DNA of 64,000 bases from Plicaturopsis crispa FD-325 SS-3 (taxonomy: Eukaryota; Basidiomycota; Agaricomycetes; Amylocorticiales; Amylocorticiaceae): contig KN832558.1 in the NCBI GenBank assembly GCA_000827205.1, forward strand, positions 123,462 through 187,461. The letters run 5' to 3'. Position numbers and translations under genes: made by a program. Below the pieces are notes generated by a model that was given only the letters and a program-made list of their open reading frames with translations, had not been told where the DNA came from and did not search any database. Below are positions 1 to 10,374 of this stretch, in pieces; position 1 is the first letter of the stretch, and every line of letters starts with the position of its first letter.

Positions 1-665
1 ACTACTTGGAGCTTCAAGGTATCGACCTATAGGCCCTAAACGAGAGGGTTATCAAGGTCCTGAGGTAGGTAACAGGGTATGTACTTCTCATTTTCAGTTA
101 GGTAGTTATCATGTATGTCGTGCATCAATAAAGCCATTTGAAAGCGGATTGAATACATAGAAAGCATTACAATACATGTATATACGTGGGCTACAAAAGA
201 AACCTAAGAAAAAGATGAAGAATTGAAGAAATACTCGAGCTCATCGTCGGCGACGACGAGCACGACACGTCGGAACGATGACGCCGAAGCCGACGCGCGC
301 GGGACGCGTTGAAGCCAAGTTGTGGCTGAGACTGACTGACGCGGCGACGGTTGTTGTCCCCGGTAGCCGGTAGGGACTTATAGCCCGTATAGGGCTGTAT
401 AGGGTCTCTCCATTTTTGTAGTTACGGACATTTATGAAGGAATTATACGCAGTCATAGGGAATTGGGACATTCCAAGCTAACTAGCCTGCCATACCCCCC
501 CCCCCCCTATGGCAAGCTAATTAGCTTGACCTTACGTGTTAACCAGGTGGGCGCTTGCGCCGCTAACGATCTGCTATCTTACAAAGGAGATCATGAACTT
601 ATGCGCGCTCTAATTGCAAACACACACAGGCAATGATACAGATACACAACACATTATTAGCATGC
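1..665. other. Left-edge stretch without a recognised gene
   Basis: No reading frame here has a recognisable domain or a convincing intron pattern. The stretch lies downstream of the BUD32 gene, so part of it is probably that gene's 3' flank. It holds a strong hairpin around a C run (475-527), listed separately, and a short CG-rich patch near 240-310. Confidence 0.5.
475..527. repeat. Inverted repeat with a 13-C loop
   Basis: Two 20 nt arms (475-494 and 508-527) pair with two mismatches around a run of 13 C (495-507). The right arm contains a perfect 14 nt palindrome, AAGCTAATTAGCTT (514-527). It lies about 140 bp beyond the BUD32 stop, so it could act in 3'-end formation or be a small foldback insertion. 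Neither role can be proved from the sequence. Confidence 0.75.
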
Positions 666-1651
666 TCATCCTACCATACTCCTCTTCCGTCCTCTCAATC
701 GCACGTCGTCCAGCCGCTTCCCAATCTTCGCCCACTCCTTCACGCCTATGCGCTGCTCATACGCGCTCAGCACCCCCGAAAATAGTACCTCCGAATCCGG
801 GTGCGTCGAAGCAAATGCACGCTCCAGGACATAAAGATCCACGGCTTTGTCCTCAATGAGGCTTGAGTGATATGCGAGTCCAAAATCGATCAGTACCTGG
901 TGACGAAAACATGAATTGCGGTTCAAAAATATATGGAATGATCGCACAAGTTCAGGAAGCGGTATGAAGGGAGATGGACGCCGCAGCATCATGTTGGACG
1001 TAGTTAGATCACCATGGATGATGTCGGCAGCGTGCATTTTTGCGATCTCTATCCCTACCATGCGCATGACGTCTTCTGCTCGCGCACAAGTACATTAGAC
1101 GCCAGAATGAGAATGAATAGAGCGCCGCATACCCCTCGGAAGACCGTAGGCCGCTAACGGATCCTCGTCGACAATCGCATCTTCGTGTTCCTCTGCGGGA
1201 TCGTCTTCGAACTCTTCTTCAGCACCACCTGGCAGTAATTGTCTTACGCTCTGTCCGTCAATCCACTCAATAGCAAGTAAGCCATTTGGTGCATCGACCA
1301 TACGGATTGCAGGAACGTTGACACCGGCCCTACCAATTTCCTGTGAGCGGCACATGCGAAACTCGAGCTGTGCCCCGGACACACCGCAAGCATTTCATGA
1401 GAGATCGCGCCTCTCCAGCAATTCTTGCACGCGTCAAGGATACATCCAGTGAAGGGTGTCGGTAATGTTTCTGAAATCGGTGCTTTAGGAGCACTGGATC
1501 GTCAAGCGAATCTTCAAGATACGCTTTGTAGACTTTCTGGTCGCGACTACGGTCAACTGCGGTGTTCAGCAGGTATAAAATTTGGACTTGCGGCTTCTGC
1601 TCCTTGTAAGATCGGTATTGTCGAGCTCGACGCCAGGAGATTCACAGACAT
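666..1651 (-). CDS. BUD32: EKC/KEOPS complex kinase Bud32 (PRPK/TP53RK family)
   Basis: Small atypical kinase/ATPase of the EKC/KEOPS complex, which makes the t6A base of ANN-decoding tRNAs. The start at 1651 gives a short N-terminus ending in QGAEA, which splices to KVYKAYL to make the family's nucleotide-binding QGAEAKVY motif. Then come the KHRFQKHYRHPSLD segment, the catalytic loop IHGDLTTSNMML, the metal-binding DFGLAY and the usual basic tail (RLRGRKRS) at the C-terminus. I infer introns at 1591-1537, 1384-1330, one before EDVMRM and one before VLIDFG. The first has a GC donor (GCAAGT). An acidic insert (EEEFEDDPAEEHED) separates the two lobes. All key residues are present. It is divergent from the p47-like gene. 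Confidence 0.93.
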
Positions 1652-1867
1652 GGCGACAGCGCTGGATTTATTCGAAGTCCTTGTTTTTTGTCTTCAATGG
1701 AACGGTTTCACAGATTTCGAAGTTCGAGGACAAGATCTGGACGATCGGATTGCTAGATCGGCTTTCGGAAGTAGACGCGAGTGACGCGCGGCGGGGCGCG
1801 CCTTTCCTTGTCTTGACTCTTCCAACTTTTCTACCATTTCTCCCCAGCATTGCCTTGAGATTGAACC
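1652..1867. promoter_or_regulatory. Shared divergent promoter of BUD32 and the p47-like gene
   Basis: Only 216 bp separate the two divergent start codons, so both promoters must lie here or overlap the genes. I see no clear TATA box or other named site. Confidence 0.5.
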
Positions 1868-3462
1868 ATGTCTGACGATAATAAAGGCGGAGGACGGTCA
1901 CTAGGAGGCGGAAACTCAAACGAGCCACTCCCAGCATCTTGGGCACGTCCCGCAAACAGTGCTCCCAGAGTAGGCCGCGTTGGGGCTTGGTCGGGATCAG
2001 GACCATCCACGTCGAATTCCAGGTAAGCCGGTTGTTGCGCTTATTGGAGATCATTAGACTGAATGCCTACGTATGGTGTAGCTCGTCTGGCAGACCCAGG
2101 ATCGCGGGTTTGCGTGATATTGGTTCTGGTGGCGCAGGTGGAGGCCTCGGTGCCCCGGGCGCTCATGCCGGCCATGGACACGATGACGATGACGATGAGG
2201 ACGGTCCAGATGACAATGATGAAGGCGAAAGCTGGTTTGCTGGTGGCGAGCGGAGGTATGTTTCCTTGGGGCTGTAGCGCCAATGTGATCTCACGATCTG
2301 ACATATTATGCAGTGGAATATCAGTACAGAATCCCGATCGACCTGGTGGTGGTGGATTACCAGGAGGACACATGGTCAGAGATCTCTTGCGTAGAGCCGC
2401 TGAGTGCGTGTGCATATATTAGTGGTGCCAGTCAGTTTGCTAATCCATAATCTAGAGCTGGCCCGCCTCCAGGCAGTGCCGCTGCTGCGGCCGGATCCTC
2501 GCGAGGAAGCGCCTTCTCAGGAGGAGGACACACTTTGGGCAGCGACGACGTGGATAGCACTTTCATTCCTGATCCCGAAGCCCCTCAGCATGCAGGTACG
2601 TAATGCACCAGCCACTGTACCAGCTCTTTCTCATTGTTACGGTCTGCAGAAGAAGAAGCTCCCGCCATTCGCCATTTGACATTTTGGCGTGAAGGATTCA
2701 GTGTCGAAGACGGGGATCTTATGCGCTACGATGATCCAAACAACGAGCAGATCCTAGCCGAGATCAATGCAGGGTTCGTTTCAGATATCTTGTTTCCCAG
2801 CAAATTTATCAACGTTCCAACCCTCTATAGACGCGCACCACCCTCGATACTAAACGTTCAGCCCGGACAGCCAGTGGAGCTTCGTGTCGCGAAGCGCCTT
2901 TCTGAACCGTACCAGCCCGCACCAAAGCGGCCCGTTGGGAGCTTTGGGGGGTCTGGACACCGTCTGGGATCGCCCGTACCGAACGTTGCGTCTGCAGGCA
3001 GCTCTGCGGGAAGCGCCATGCCCGGCACTTTTCCAAGCAGTGGCGTCACAACAGCCGGTGCAGCGTCGGTTGAGCCGCAGAGTATCAACACTCGGTTTGA
3101 GGTCGACCAGACGAAGCCGACGACGAGTGTACAAGTGCGGTTGGCCGATGGCACTAGGTATGTGACTATTCAGCGCACGTACGTGAATCAACTGATGCGT
3201 CGTACGTAGAATTATCGCAAGGATGAACCTCACGCACACGGTGCTTGACCTAAGGAACTTCATAAACGCGTACGTATCATGTCAATTCACGTTGCCCTCG
3301 CACAAGACTGACACGGTCGGTAACGTCAGCTCGCGCCCGGAAAACCTGACGCGTCCATACACCATTGGCACCACATTCCCGAACCGCACTCTCGAGGATG
3401 ACAGTGCTACAATCGAGTCTGCCGGCCTCGTTAACAGTGTCATTGTTCAGAGATGGGTGTAA
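1868..3462 (+). CDS. SHP1: UBX protein, p47/Shp1 type Cdc48 cofactor
   Basis: Adaptor that brings the Cdc48/p97 ATPase to substrates, with roles in membrane fusion, ubiquitin-dependent degradation and phosphatase control in relatives. The N-terminal part has the family's RSLGGG box, an acidic [17 protein letters not shown] stretch, WFAGGER-GISVQNP and a [19 protein letters not shown] segment. The SEP domain follows ([14 protein letters not shown] to LRVAKR, interrupted by an intron after INAG), then a Gly/Ser-rich linker and a C-terminal UBX domain ending in [17 protein letters not shown]. About seven exons. No N-terminal UBA domain is visible, and BUD32 begins only 216 bp upstream, leaving little room for one. 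Product about 400 residues. Confidence 0.9.
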
Positions 3463-3774
3463 AAGGGCGTTATCGGTTATCGGTAGAATGGAGCACGAAT
3501 GGACGCAAGGCCTCGAAGTAGCTGTCACTCGCAAATCACTTGTAGACCTTGAATGTACAAGATAATAACAACCACTGTAGTTTTGCAGTCTGGCATCTTG
3601 CTTGCATCCATCTTTAAATTTCATTTCCGGTGCAGCCACATCGGCAATCGGATGTCGCGTCCATGGCAAGAGTAAGTACGCGACTCGAGGGGTTTTGTCT
3701 CGACTCTCGCAACACTGCACTTTTACTACTTTGATACACGACCTAGTGGCATTGCATCTCAGAAACAGACATAT

Positions 3775-5203
3775 ATGGCACCCAGAGCGGCAGGAACGCG
3801 CTCACAAAGAGCAGCAACTCAAGCATCCCAATCACAGCCCCGGGCAGGCACTCAACGCGGAAGGGCGCGTCGTGCGGCTGAGGACGACGAGGAAGAAGAC
3901 CAGGAAGATGGGGAGGATGATGATGGAGATGTGGACATGGATGCTGGTGGCAGCCAGGGACAAGATGGAGATCAGGACACCGTGCGCGCTCCCCTGTATG
4001 AATGCCTCCTCAGTATAGCTTATGTGTCTATCAATCTACAGGAACTTGCGCGTAAAGCAAATGATCTCGTGCGGTTAGCCCTCTTCACAGAGCACAAGCG
4101 AGTTCCCCTGCGCCGCGAAGATATCTCGAAGAAGGGTACGCTTCGACACGCCCGTACCCGCACCTTGCCCTGACGCGTCGATAGTGCTCGGGTCAAATAC
4201 GCGTTCTTTCAATGCCGTGTTACAACGCGCCCAGGAGATACTGAAAAAGACGTTTGGTATGGAGCTAGTCGAGCTTCGCTCGCGTGTCGCGCTTCAGTCC
4301 GAGCAAGATGTCAATGGACAAGAGGAGGTCGCAGAGGCCCGAAAAGCTACTGGTATTAAGAAGAAAGGTATGCGCCCACCCGCCTCTTTGATCCTTTCCC
4401 ATATACCGTGCCTAACTCCTTTGTAGCGGTTGCGGCAGGATCGAAAACATACATCCTGCGCTCGACGCTGGATCCGCTGATTATAGAGCATGCCGCGCTA
4501 ACGGACGAGCAAATATTAGAAGAAGAGGCTATGGACGCTCCAGATAGTAGCGACGGAGAAGATGACGACGACGATGAGCAACGGTCATATGGAAGTATTA
4601 TAGCATGGAGTAGCGCAGATGAGCTGGGTCCTACGGGTATACTCTACGTGATTCTCGCGCTTATCCTCGTCAATGGGCGCGTCATGACCGACAGTAAGCT
4701 TTTCTCTCCGTGCTATTGTTCCGGTGTACTGACTTTTTGTGCGAGTGGACCTTCGGGCGACACTGAAACGTCTGCGCCTCGCGCCAACGGCCCATGTTGC
4801 TTTCAGCTCGCGCTCCACCCACCGTTCACTCGGAATCGACGCTTACCTCACGCAGCTCATACGGCAGGGCTACATCGACCGCACACGTATCGGCGAAAAT
4901 AAGGGCGCCGGTGCTGGCGGCAAAAAACGCGGACGTGGCCCTGCACCAACGCAGGCCGATGACCAGGGAACTACATGGGAGTGGCGTTGGGGGAATCGGG
5001 CAGCGAGTGAGGTCGGCGAACAGGCGATCGCACGATTTGTCGCAGAGTTTATGGTGGAGCGCACCCGTGACGGCGACGGGGAGGACGACGAAGGAGGTCA
5101 GGCCGCTGGGCAGCGGGCGCTAGAAGAGGCAAACAAGAAGGTAGAGAAAATGATCAAGGGGATTACCAGGGCAGCTGGTGGTGAGCTTGCGGATGTAAAA
5201 TAA
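3775..5203 (+). CDS. NSE3: SMC5-SMC6 complex subunit Nse3 (MAGE domain)
   Basis: MAGE-family subunit that works with Nse1 and Nse4 at the head of the Smc5-Smc6 complex in DNA repair and recombination. The start gives MAPRAAGTRSQR, a low-complexity basic then acidic N-terminus. The MAGE winged-helix region runs from ELARKANDLVRLALF through the FGMELVELR segment, the TYILRSTLD segment, GILYVILALILVNGR and the region ending DAYLTQLIRQGYIDR. A basic GGKKRGRGP linker, EWRWGNRAASEVGE and an acidic/coiled C-terminus follow. Introns of about 50-90 nt separate five or six exons. The family call rests on these segments in the right order. Confidence 0.88.
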
Positions 5204-5528
5204 GACGAGGCATTGATCTTTCTTTGGTGGGTCTGCATACTTATATTCTTGACTTCCATGGTGGTATATTGTAGTGTATGCTTTCTATATATTTCATACC
5301 TGTACCTCCGAAATAGCCTGCTTTGCTGCTCTGATCTATCTGTCCTGACTTGGTCCTGACCTGGAGATTTGTGACGGGGACCCTTCAAAAATAGATGATC
5401 TGCTAACATCATGTTGTTGATCCGCAGCGTTATACAGTACTACCCAGTACTACCCCTCCTTTCTCTTCTGCCAAGTACTCAGTACTTGGCATCTTGAATC
5501 GCGCACGGCTATCGTTATTGCTGATATC
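5204..5528. other. Intergenic region NSE3 to phospholipase C
   Basis: This 325 bp stretch lies between two same-strand genes and holds the NSE3 3' flank and the phospholipase promoter. A tandem AGTACTACCC is seen near 5437-5456. No gene is recognised. Confidence 0.5.
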
Positions 5529-7357
5529 ATGGCGAAATTCGACGCAGAATGGAAAGCAGAGACATCGAATGTCCTGCGCCTTGACACAGCGGTCAACCTA
5601 GAACCTCCAAAGGAGGGCGGGCAGACACGTCTGAGTCCAGAGATTATCCAGTTCATCCTGGACCATGGCGAGGTATGTGAAATTCCGCTGAAATACTTTG
5701 AATATACTTATTTTATATGTATATGGACGCCCTGCAGTCCCCGGAGGCGTTGCTGAGTCTCCCTATCGTACACCCGCCCCCTGTGGACGACTCTTTTCCC
5801 TTGACGCATTACTTCGTTTCGTGCGTTCTTGCAACTATTGTTATGCAATTCAATACTCGAATTGAAGCAGCTCGACAGGTCCTCACACAACACGTACCTC
5901 CTCGCTCGTCAACTCCTCGGGCGTGCCTCTGCTGCCTGCTATCCATACGTGCTCGATAACGGTTGCCGCTGCGTCGAGATCGACGTCTGGCCGTCAAAGA
6001 ACGGTCCCATCGTCACGCACGGCTATACTTTGAGCTCGTCGGTGCCATTCCAGAGCGTGTGTGTCGCTATCGGTGACACCGTGGTCGAGGGAGCGTGGCC
6101 CGTGCTGGTGTCCCTCGAGTGTCATGTGCCGATAGAGGGGCAAGATGAATTGGTGGATATCATGAAATCCGCCTGGGGAAGCAAGCTGGTGCAGAGCGAA
6201 TTGGAGGGCGTTACCGGTGAGAATATCTCACCGCGACATGTGCGCGGAAGAATCATCCTTATGGCGAGTATGTCCATCGCCGATTCCTCAACTATCTCAT
6301 TTAACGACGTCGCTAGGTGGAATATTTTCCGACCAAAACGGAGAGTCTTCAAGGAGAGGTGTCATCTAGCAGCTCAGAATCAGAATCAAGCTGCTCTTCT
6401 GGCGGCTCTGCTGAGCGACAAGCGAGCCGGTTTCCGTTCAGTAGACGCAAGAGCCGCCAGAAAGCGCGCATCTCCGATTCTTTAGCCGCCTTGGGCATAT
6501 ATGCCCGCAGCATGAAGCCCAGTAAAAACTGGCTGATGCAAGGTACGCCATACTAGTACCTATCTGCAGCAGCCCGCTGTGATTAACTGTGGACGTCTCA
6601 GACATACTCGACCCGCCCAACGTCCTCATTAATATCTCCGAATCTGCGTTGTCGAAACTGCACCCACACAGCATCCCGAACCTGATCACCAATGCGCGTA
6701 AGCACATGCGGCGTATCTACCCCAAAGGCACGCGCATCAACTCCGCAAACATGGACCCGCTCAAGTTTTGGCGTGATGGCTCGCAGGTGGCATCGCTGAA
6801 CTGGCAGACGTATGACCACGGGATGCAGTTGAACGAGGGCATGTTTACGGGTAGCGCTGGATGGGTCCTTAAGCCTGGCCGCCTCATCGGCATGGAGGCG
6901 ATGTCCGGCAAGATCAGGCTCACGGGCGATATTATAGGGATCAGCGCGCTCCCTCCTCCGGGAAACGGTGACTTCGCTGTACATGTCCTTGCACAGCTGT
7001 TGCATGCCCAGGGCGACCAGAAGTGGGACTCGAAGTCCGTGAAGTGCAAGAACGTGCCCAAAGATGCTGGCGCAGGTGTTTGGTTCGATGAACACTTCGA
7101 ATGGGAGTTTGAGTCGGACGAACTTGCGTTCCTTCGGTCAGTGCACCTCATGCTCGTACAGTCACCGTTTTAATATTTGTGCGTGCAGGTTGATTGTGAA
7201 GAAGGATGAGCTTGGAAAGGATGACAAGCTGGCCGTCTTTTGTGCACGGATAGACCACCTTCAACAGGGCTGGAGATTGGTTCGGCTCCTCGATACAAAG
7301 GGCAAGAACACAGGTGCTACCCTCCTTGTCCGGTTTGCTCTTTCCGTGATCGAGTGA
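5529..7357 (+). CDS. Phosphoinositide-specific phospholipase C
   Basis: Hydrolyses PtdIns(4,5)P2 to IP3 and diacylglycerol at membranes. After a short N-terminus the catalytic X domain begins with [14 protein letters not shown] (first catalytic His), then [10 protein letters not shown] and VTHGYTL (second His), and LVSLECH. A Ser-rich linker ([10 protein letters not shown]) separates it from the Y domain ([37 protein letters not shown]). A C2-type domain follows ([10 protein letters not shown] to [11 protein letters not shown]). There is no PH domain or EF-hand, so it is a short delta-like form of about 530 residues. The intron entering VEYFPTKTE appears to use a GC donor (GCGAGT at about 6262), because no GT donor keeps the frame. 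It converges with the DUF6533 gene. Confidence 0.92.
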
Positions 7358-7638
7358 CTGGCTGCAATGGAAGTAACGATAAATGTCTATGGCATCTGGT
7401 GGGTATACATGTACAATAACACGAGTTTGGGTATGAATACATATATGCAGGTTGCATAAATATGATGGGATAGCAATGGCTGGCCTCGCTGAAGCGCCAT
7501 GTCCGATGCCAAAATGTGTACATGAAGAGGAAGGGAAGGGCCAGCCAGGGCGTCACACCACTGGGGGCAAACCTCAACGTCAACAGTCGTCTACAGTAGT
7601 GCGCGTTAGCACTGCTCGTGCGCGGGCCGCGGGGATCC

Positions 7639-9487
7639 CTAGACATCATACAGCCCGGGTGGGCGTGGCATTGTGACTCGAGACCGCCTAACGTTCTCCG
7701 CATCGATATAGACATCCTCGCACATGGCGCTCAATTCGACATCGCCGTCCATGAAGCTCAGTGCAGTCGACGACCGCTCCCCCTCGCCGATCGGCCGGGC
7801 AGCCTTGGCTTTTGCTTCCTTAATTGCGGCAACGGTCAGCTTGCGGCAGTTCAGCACGAGCCGTGCGAGGGTGATATTCGAAATGCTCCATATGAAGCTA
7901 CGGAAAATACAGCATTTGAGTGTTTTGACCATTGACATCATAGGCTTGAGCAACAAGACTCACAAGACTCCGAGGAAGATGAGCGAGAGCGGTGCGGAGA
8001 GTGCCATGACGAGATTAGTGATGCGCAAGGCTGGGTACGGGTTTGTGAGTATGCAACGGTTAGACGATCGTGATATACACATGCCGAACAAAGTCTACCA
8101 TTCAAATTGACTACGTTAGAGCGAGCGTTTTTCCCACAAGACTGTTGTTACTCACGCCAAAGTACAGGATCCCGTCACGATACAGGGCACGCGAAAGGGG
8201 AGTCTCCAAGGAACGCGGTCGAGAGAGGGCATTCCACCACGTCGTCAAGAATACCATGAGCTCAAAAATGATCTGCATACGAGGATATCAGCGAATAACC
8301 ATCTCCAGAACGATCGGCGTATGAATGCGAGTGAGTGGCGTACCCCCGGGATCCAAAGCGAGGCTATGTCAACCTTCTGGTTCATGAAGCAGATGTTTGT
8401 GTCCAGATCGTGATGCAAGAGTGCTAGAACAGATACAAAATTGTCAGTGTTCCGGGCTTGCAGCTAAACCGTTAATGAATGCAGTGGCGAGCACAAATAG
8501 CAGGGATCCAGCTTGATCCACAAGCTTATATGGGCCTATCGTAGACGTCTCCAATCTAAAAAGTTGCATCACTCACGAACTATCTGGACGACAATGAGGG
8601 TCGTGGTGATAACTGACGCAATCTGCGTTAATACATAGAGGCTGTCCAGTACCATGTGAGCGAAGGCTAGGGTGATATACTCAAATAACGCACAATATTG
8701 TCCATGCGATCAAACGCTGGTTATTGTCCCACAGAATCCATAATCGGAGGAGGACCAGGACTGCGAGAGTCACTCAACATGTCAGTCTGGCAGGACGAGA
8801 CGCGCAGAGCCGGTCCATTTCAAAGAAGCAACTACGCACAATTGCTGATGGCTATCGATACCATCCCAAGATACAGTGACAGTGTCATGTACACTTTGCA
8901 GCTGTACGCCCAAGACATTGTTCGATATATGGCCATTACATTCAATGGGGCACTCACAACTATGTGCGTCAAATTCGTCGGGCAAGAACAGGTACGGAAT
9001 AAGAACGCGCCAGGCAACATAGAAAATTGGAAAATTGCGTACCTCATCTGAGATTACCGACCCCGAAAGTCCACTCTGGTCTACACGGCGACGAAGTTCC
9101 CTAAGTCAGTCTCGCACAATGATGCACAGGAGAAATAGAGACACAGACCGTATGCGTGTATGAGGAGGAGGCAAGGGATCATGTACCTGTTTATGAGGAA
9201 GAGCACCTTCGGTGTCGACCACGACGCGCGCCAGATCAAATGCACCTCGTCTGCAAGCGTTAAGAGGTGGTCGTAAAGGAGGGCCTGCGCATATCTGAGT
9301 CAACAACTAAACGGGATGGCGGTAGAGATACACACCGCCAGTCCCACCGCTGCACCCATGAGTCCCGATAAGCATTGCGCGTCGAGCTGATTATCCACTG
9401 TACATGACACTCACCACCAACATACTTGGAGGTCTCGAGTTGCCGCGCTAGGGTCATTAAGCCCGCCTGTGCATCGGCAGTGGCCAT
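7639..9487 (-). CDS. DUF6533 domain seven-helix membrane protein
   Basis: A basidiomycete family of predicted multi-pass membrane proteins of unknown function, often in many copies. The start at 9487 gives MATADAQAGLMTLARQ. Splicing then gives KYVG-AVGLA-ALLYDHLLTLADEVHLIW, with WSTPKVLFLINRY after it, which is the DUF6533 signature. Further exons carry hydrophobic segments and a FELMVFLTTWWN segment followed by RALYRDGILYF, typical of the fourth to fifth helices. The last exon encodes SNITLARLVLNCRK and a polar cytoplasmic tail rich in K, E and S. I count about eight exons; inner borders between 8300 and 9100 are uncertain. Tail-to-tail with phospholipase C. No ligand can be inferred. Confidence 0.78.
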
Positions 9488-10374
9488 CCGTTGAGTGACC
9501 TGGGACGCTGGAAGCCGGGGGTTGAAGCCAAAGAGCGGGTGAGAAGAGGGCCCGGGCCCTAAAAGTAAGACAGAAGAAGCCAAAGTCTTGGAAGTATAGA
9601 CTTGGTAAAGCAATGAAGGAGGGATTGGAAGGAGGGGGATACAAGGCAATTCGGCCACCGGAACGAATGGAAAAGTTAAAGAGACAAAAGGACAGATTGG
9701 AGGATGATCGAGGGCGCCCGACTGAGATGAACGACTCGGAGGCCTGCAGCAAGTCAACAGAACATCAAACACCGTTGCAATATCTAAGCAATATCAACGC
9801 AATATGGTTACGATACATAAAAGTAAAATGGCGTACTAGCAGTTGAAAACTGTTCCAGCGTATTGTAACTGCTCTGCTATTTTCTGTGATAACCTTCGAT
9901 AGGGCCCACCCAACGCGCGACGATCCCCTCCGACAACTGCAAATGAGGGCAACTTGAGCTACGCTGACGAATGAAATGAGGAATTACTCGCCTCATATGT
10001 AACACTGCGTAACATGCAGTTAAAATTAATGACTGGTCAGTGTAGATCAAGTGTAGATAGCGTTGTCACGGCCTGTCGTGCCCCTGGAGAGCAACTGGAG
10101 AGATGGCATATGGTCAAGACGAGGATAGTGGAAATCACAGGGAAAAGTGTAGGAACGAACTGAGATGAGATCAGCTGCCGCGGGCTTTGAAGCTAAACGT
10201 AAGTAGGAATGAGGCATATGTACGTCCGCCTTCAAGGCCCGAAGAATCAAGTATTTATCTAGCAGGATGCTCTCTAGCAGATCAATATTTCGATGGCTTC
10301 AATGTGGTTAGTATTAGAAGAGTTGCATATCCAAAGAGCTAGCATACACGTCGGGAAGGATTGGTCCTGTATGC
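9488..10374. other. Intergenic region between DUF6533 gene and sugar transporter
   Basis: This stretch holds the DUF6533 promoter and the transporter's 3' flank. A frame stays open upstream of the DUF6533 start, but its Pro/Ser-rich translation has no recognisable feature. Nothing else is seen. Confidence 0.5.

Noticed and set aside
9488-9772. N-terminal extension of the DUF6533 protein
   Set aside because: The frame is open, but the Pro/Ser-rich extension is unlike the family and the ATG at 9487 directly precedes a typical N-terminus.
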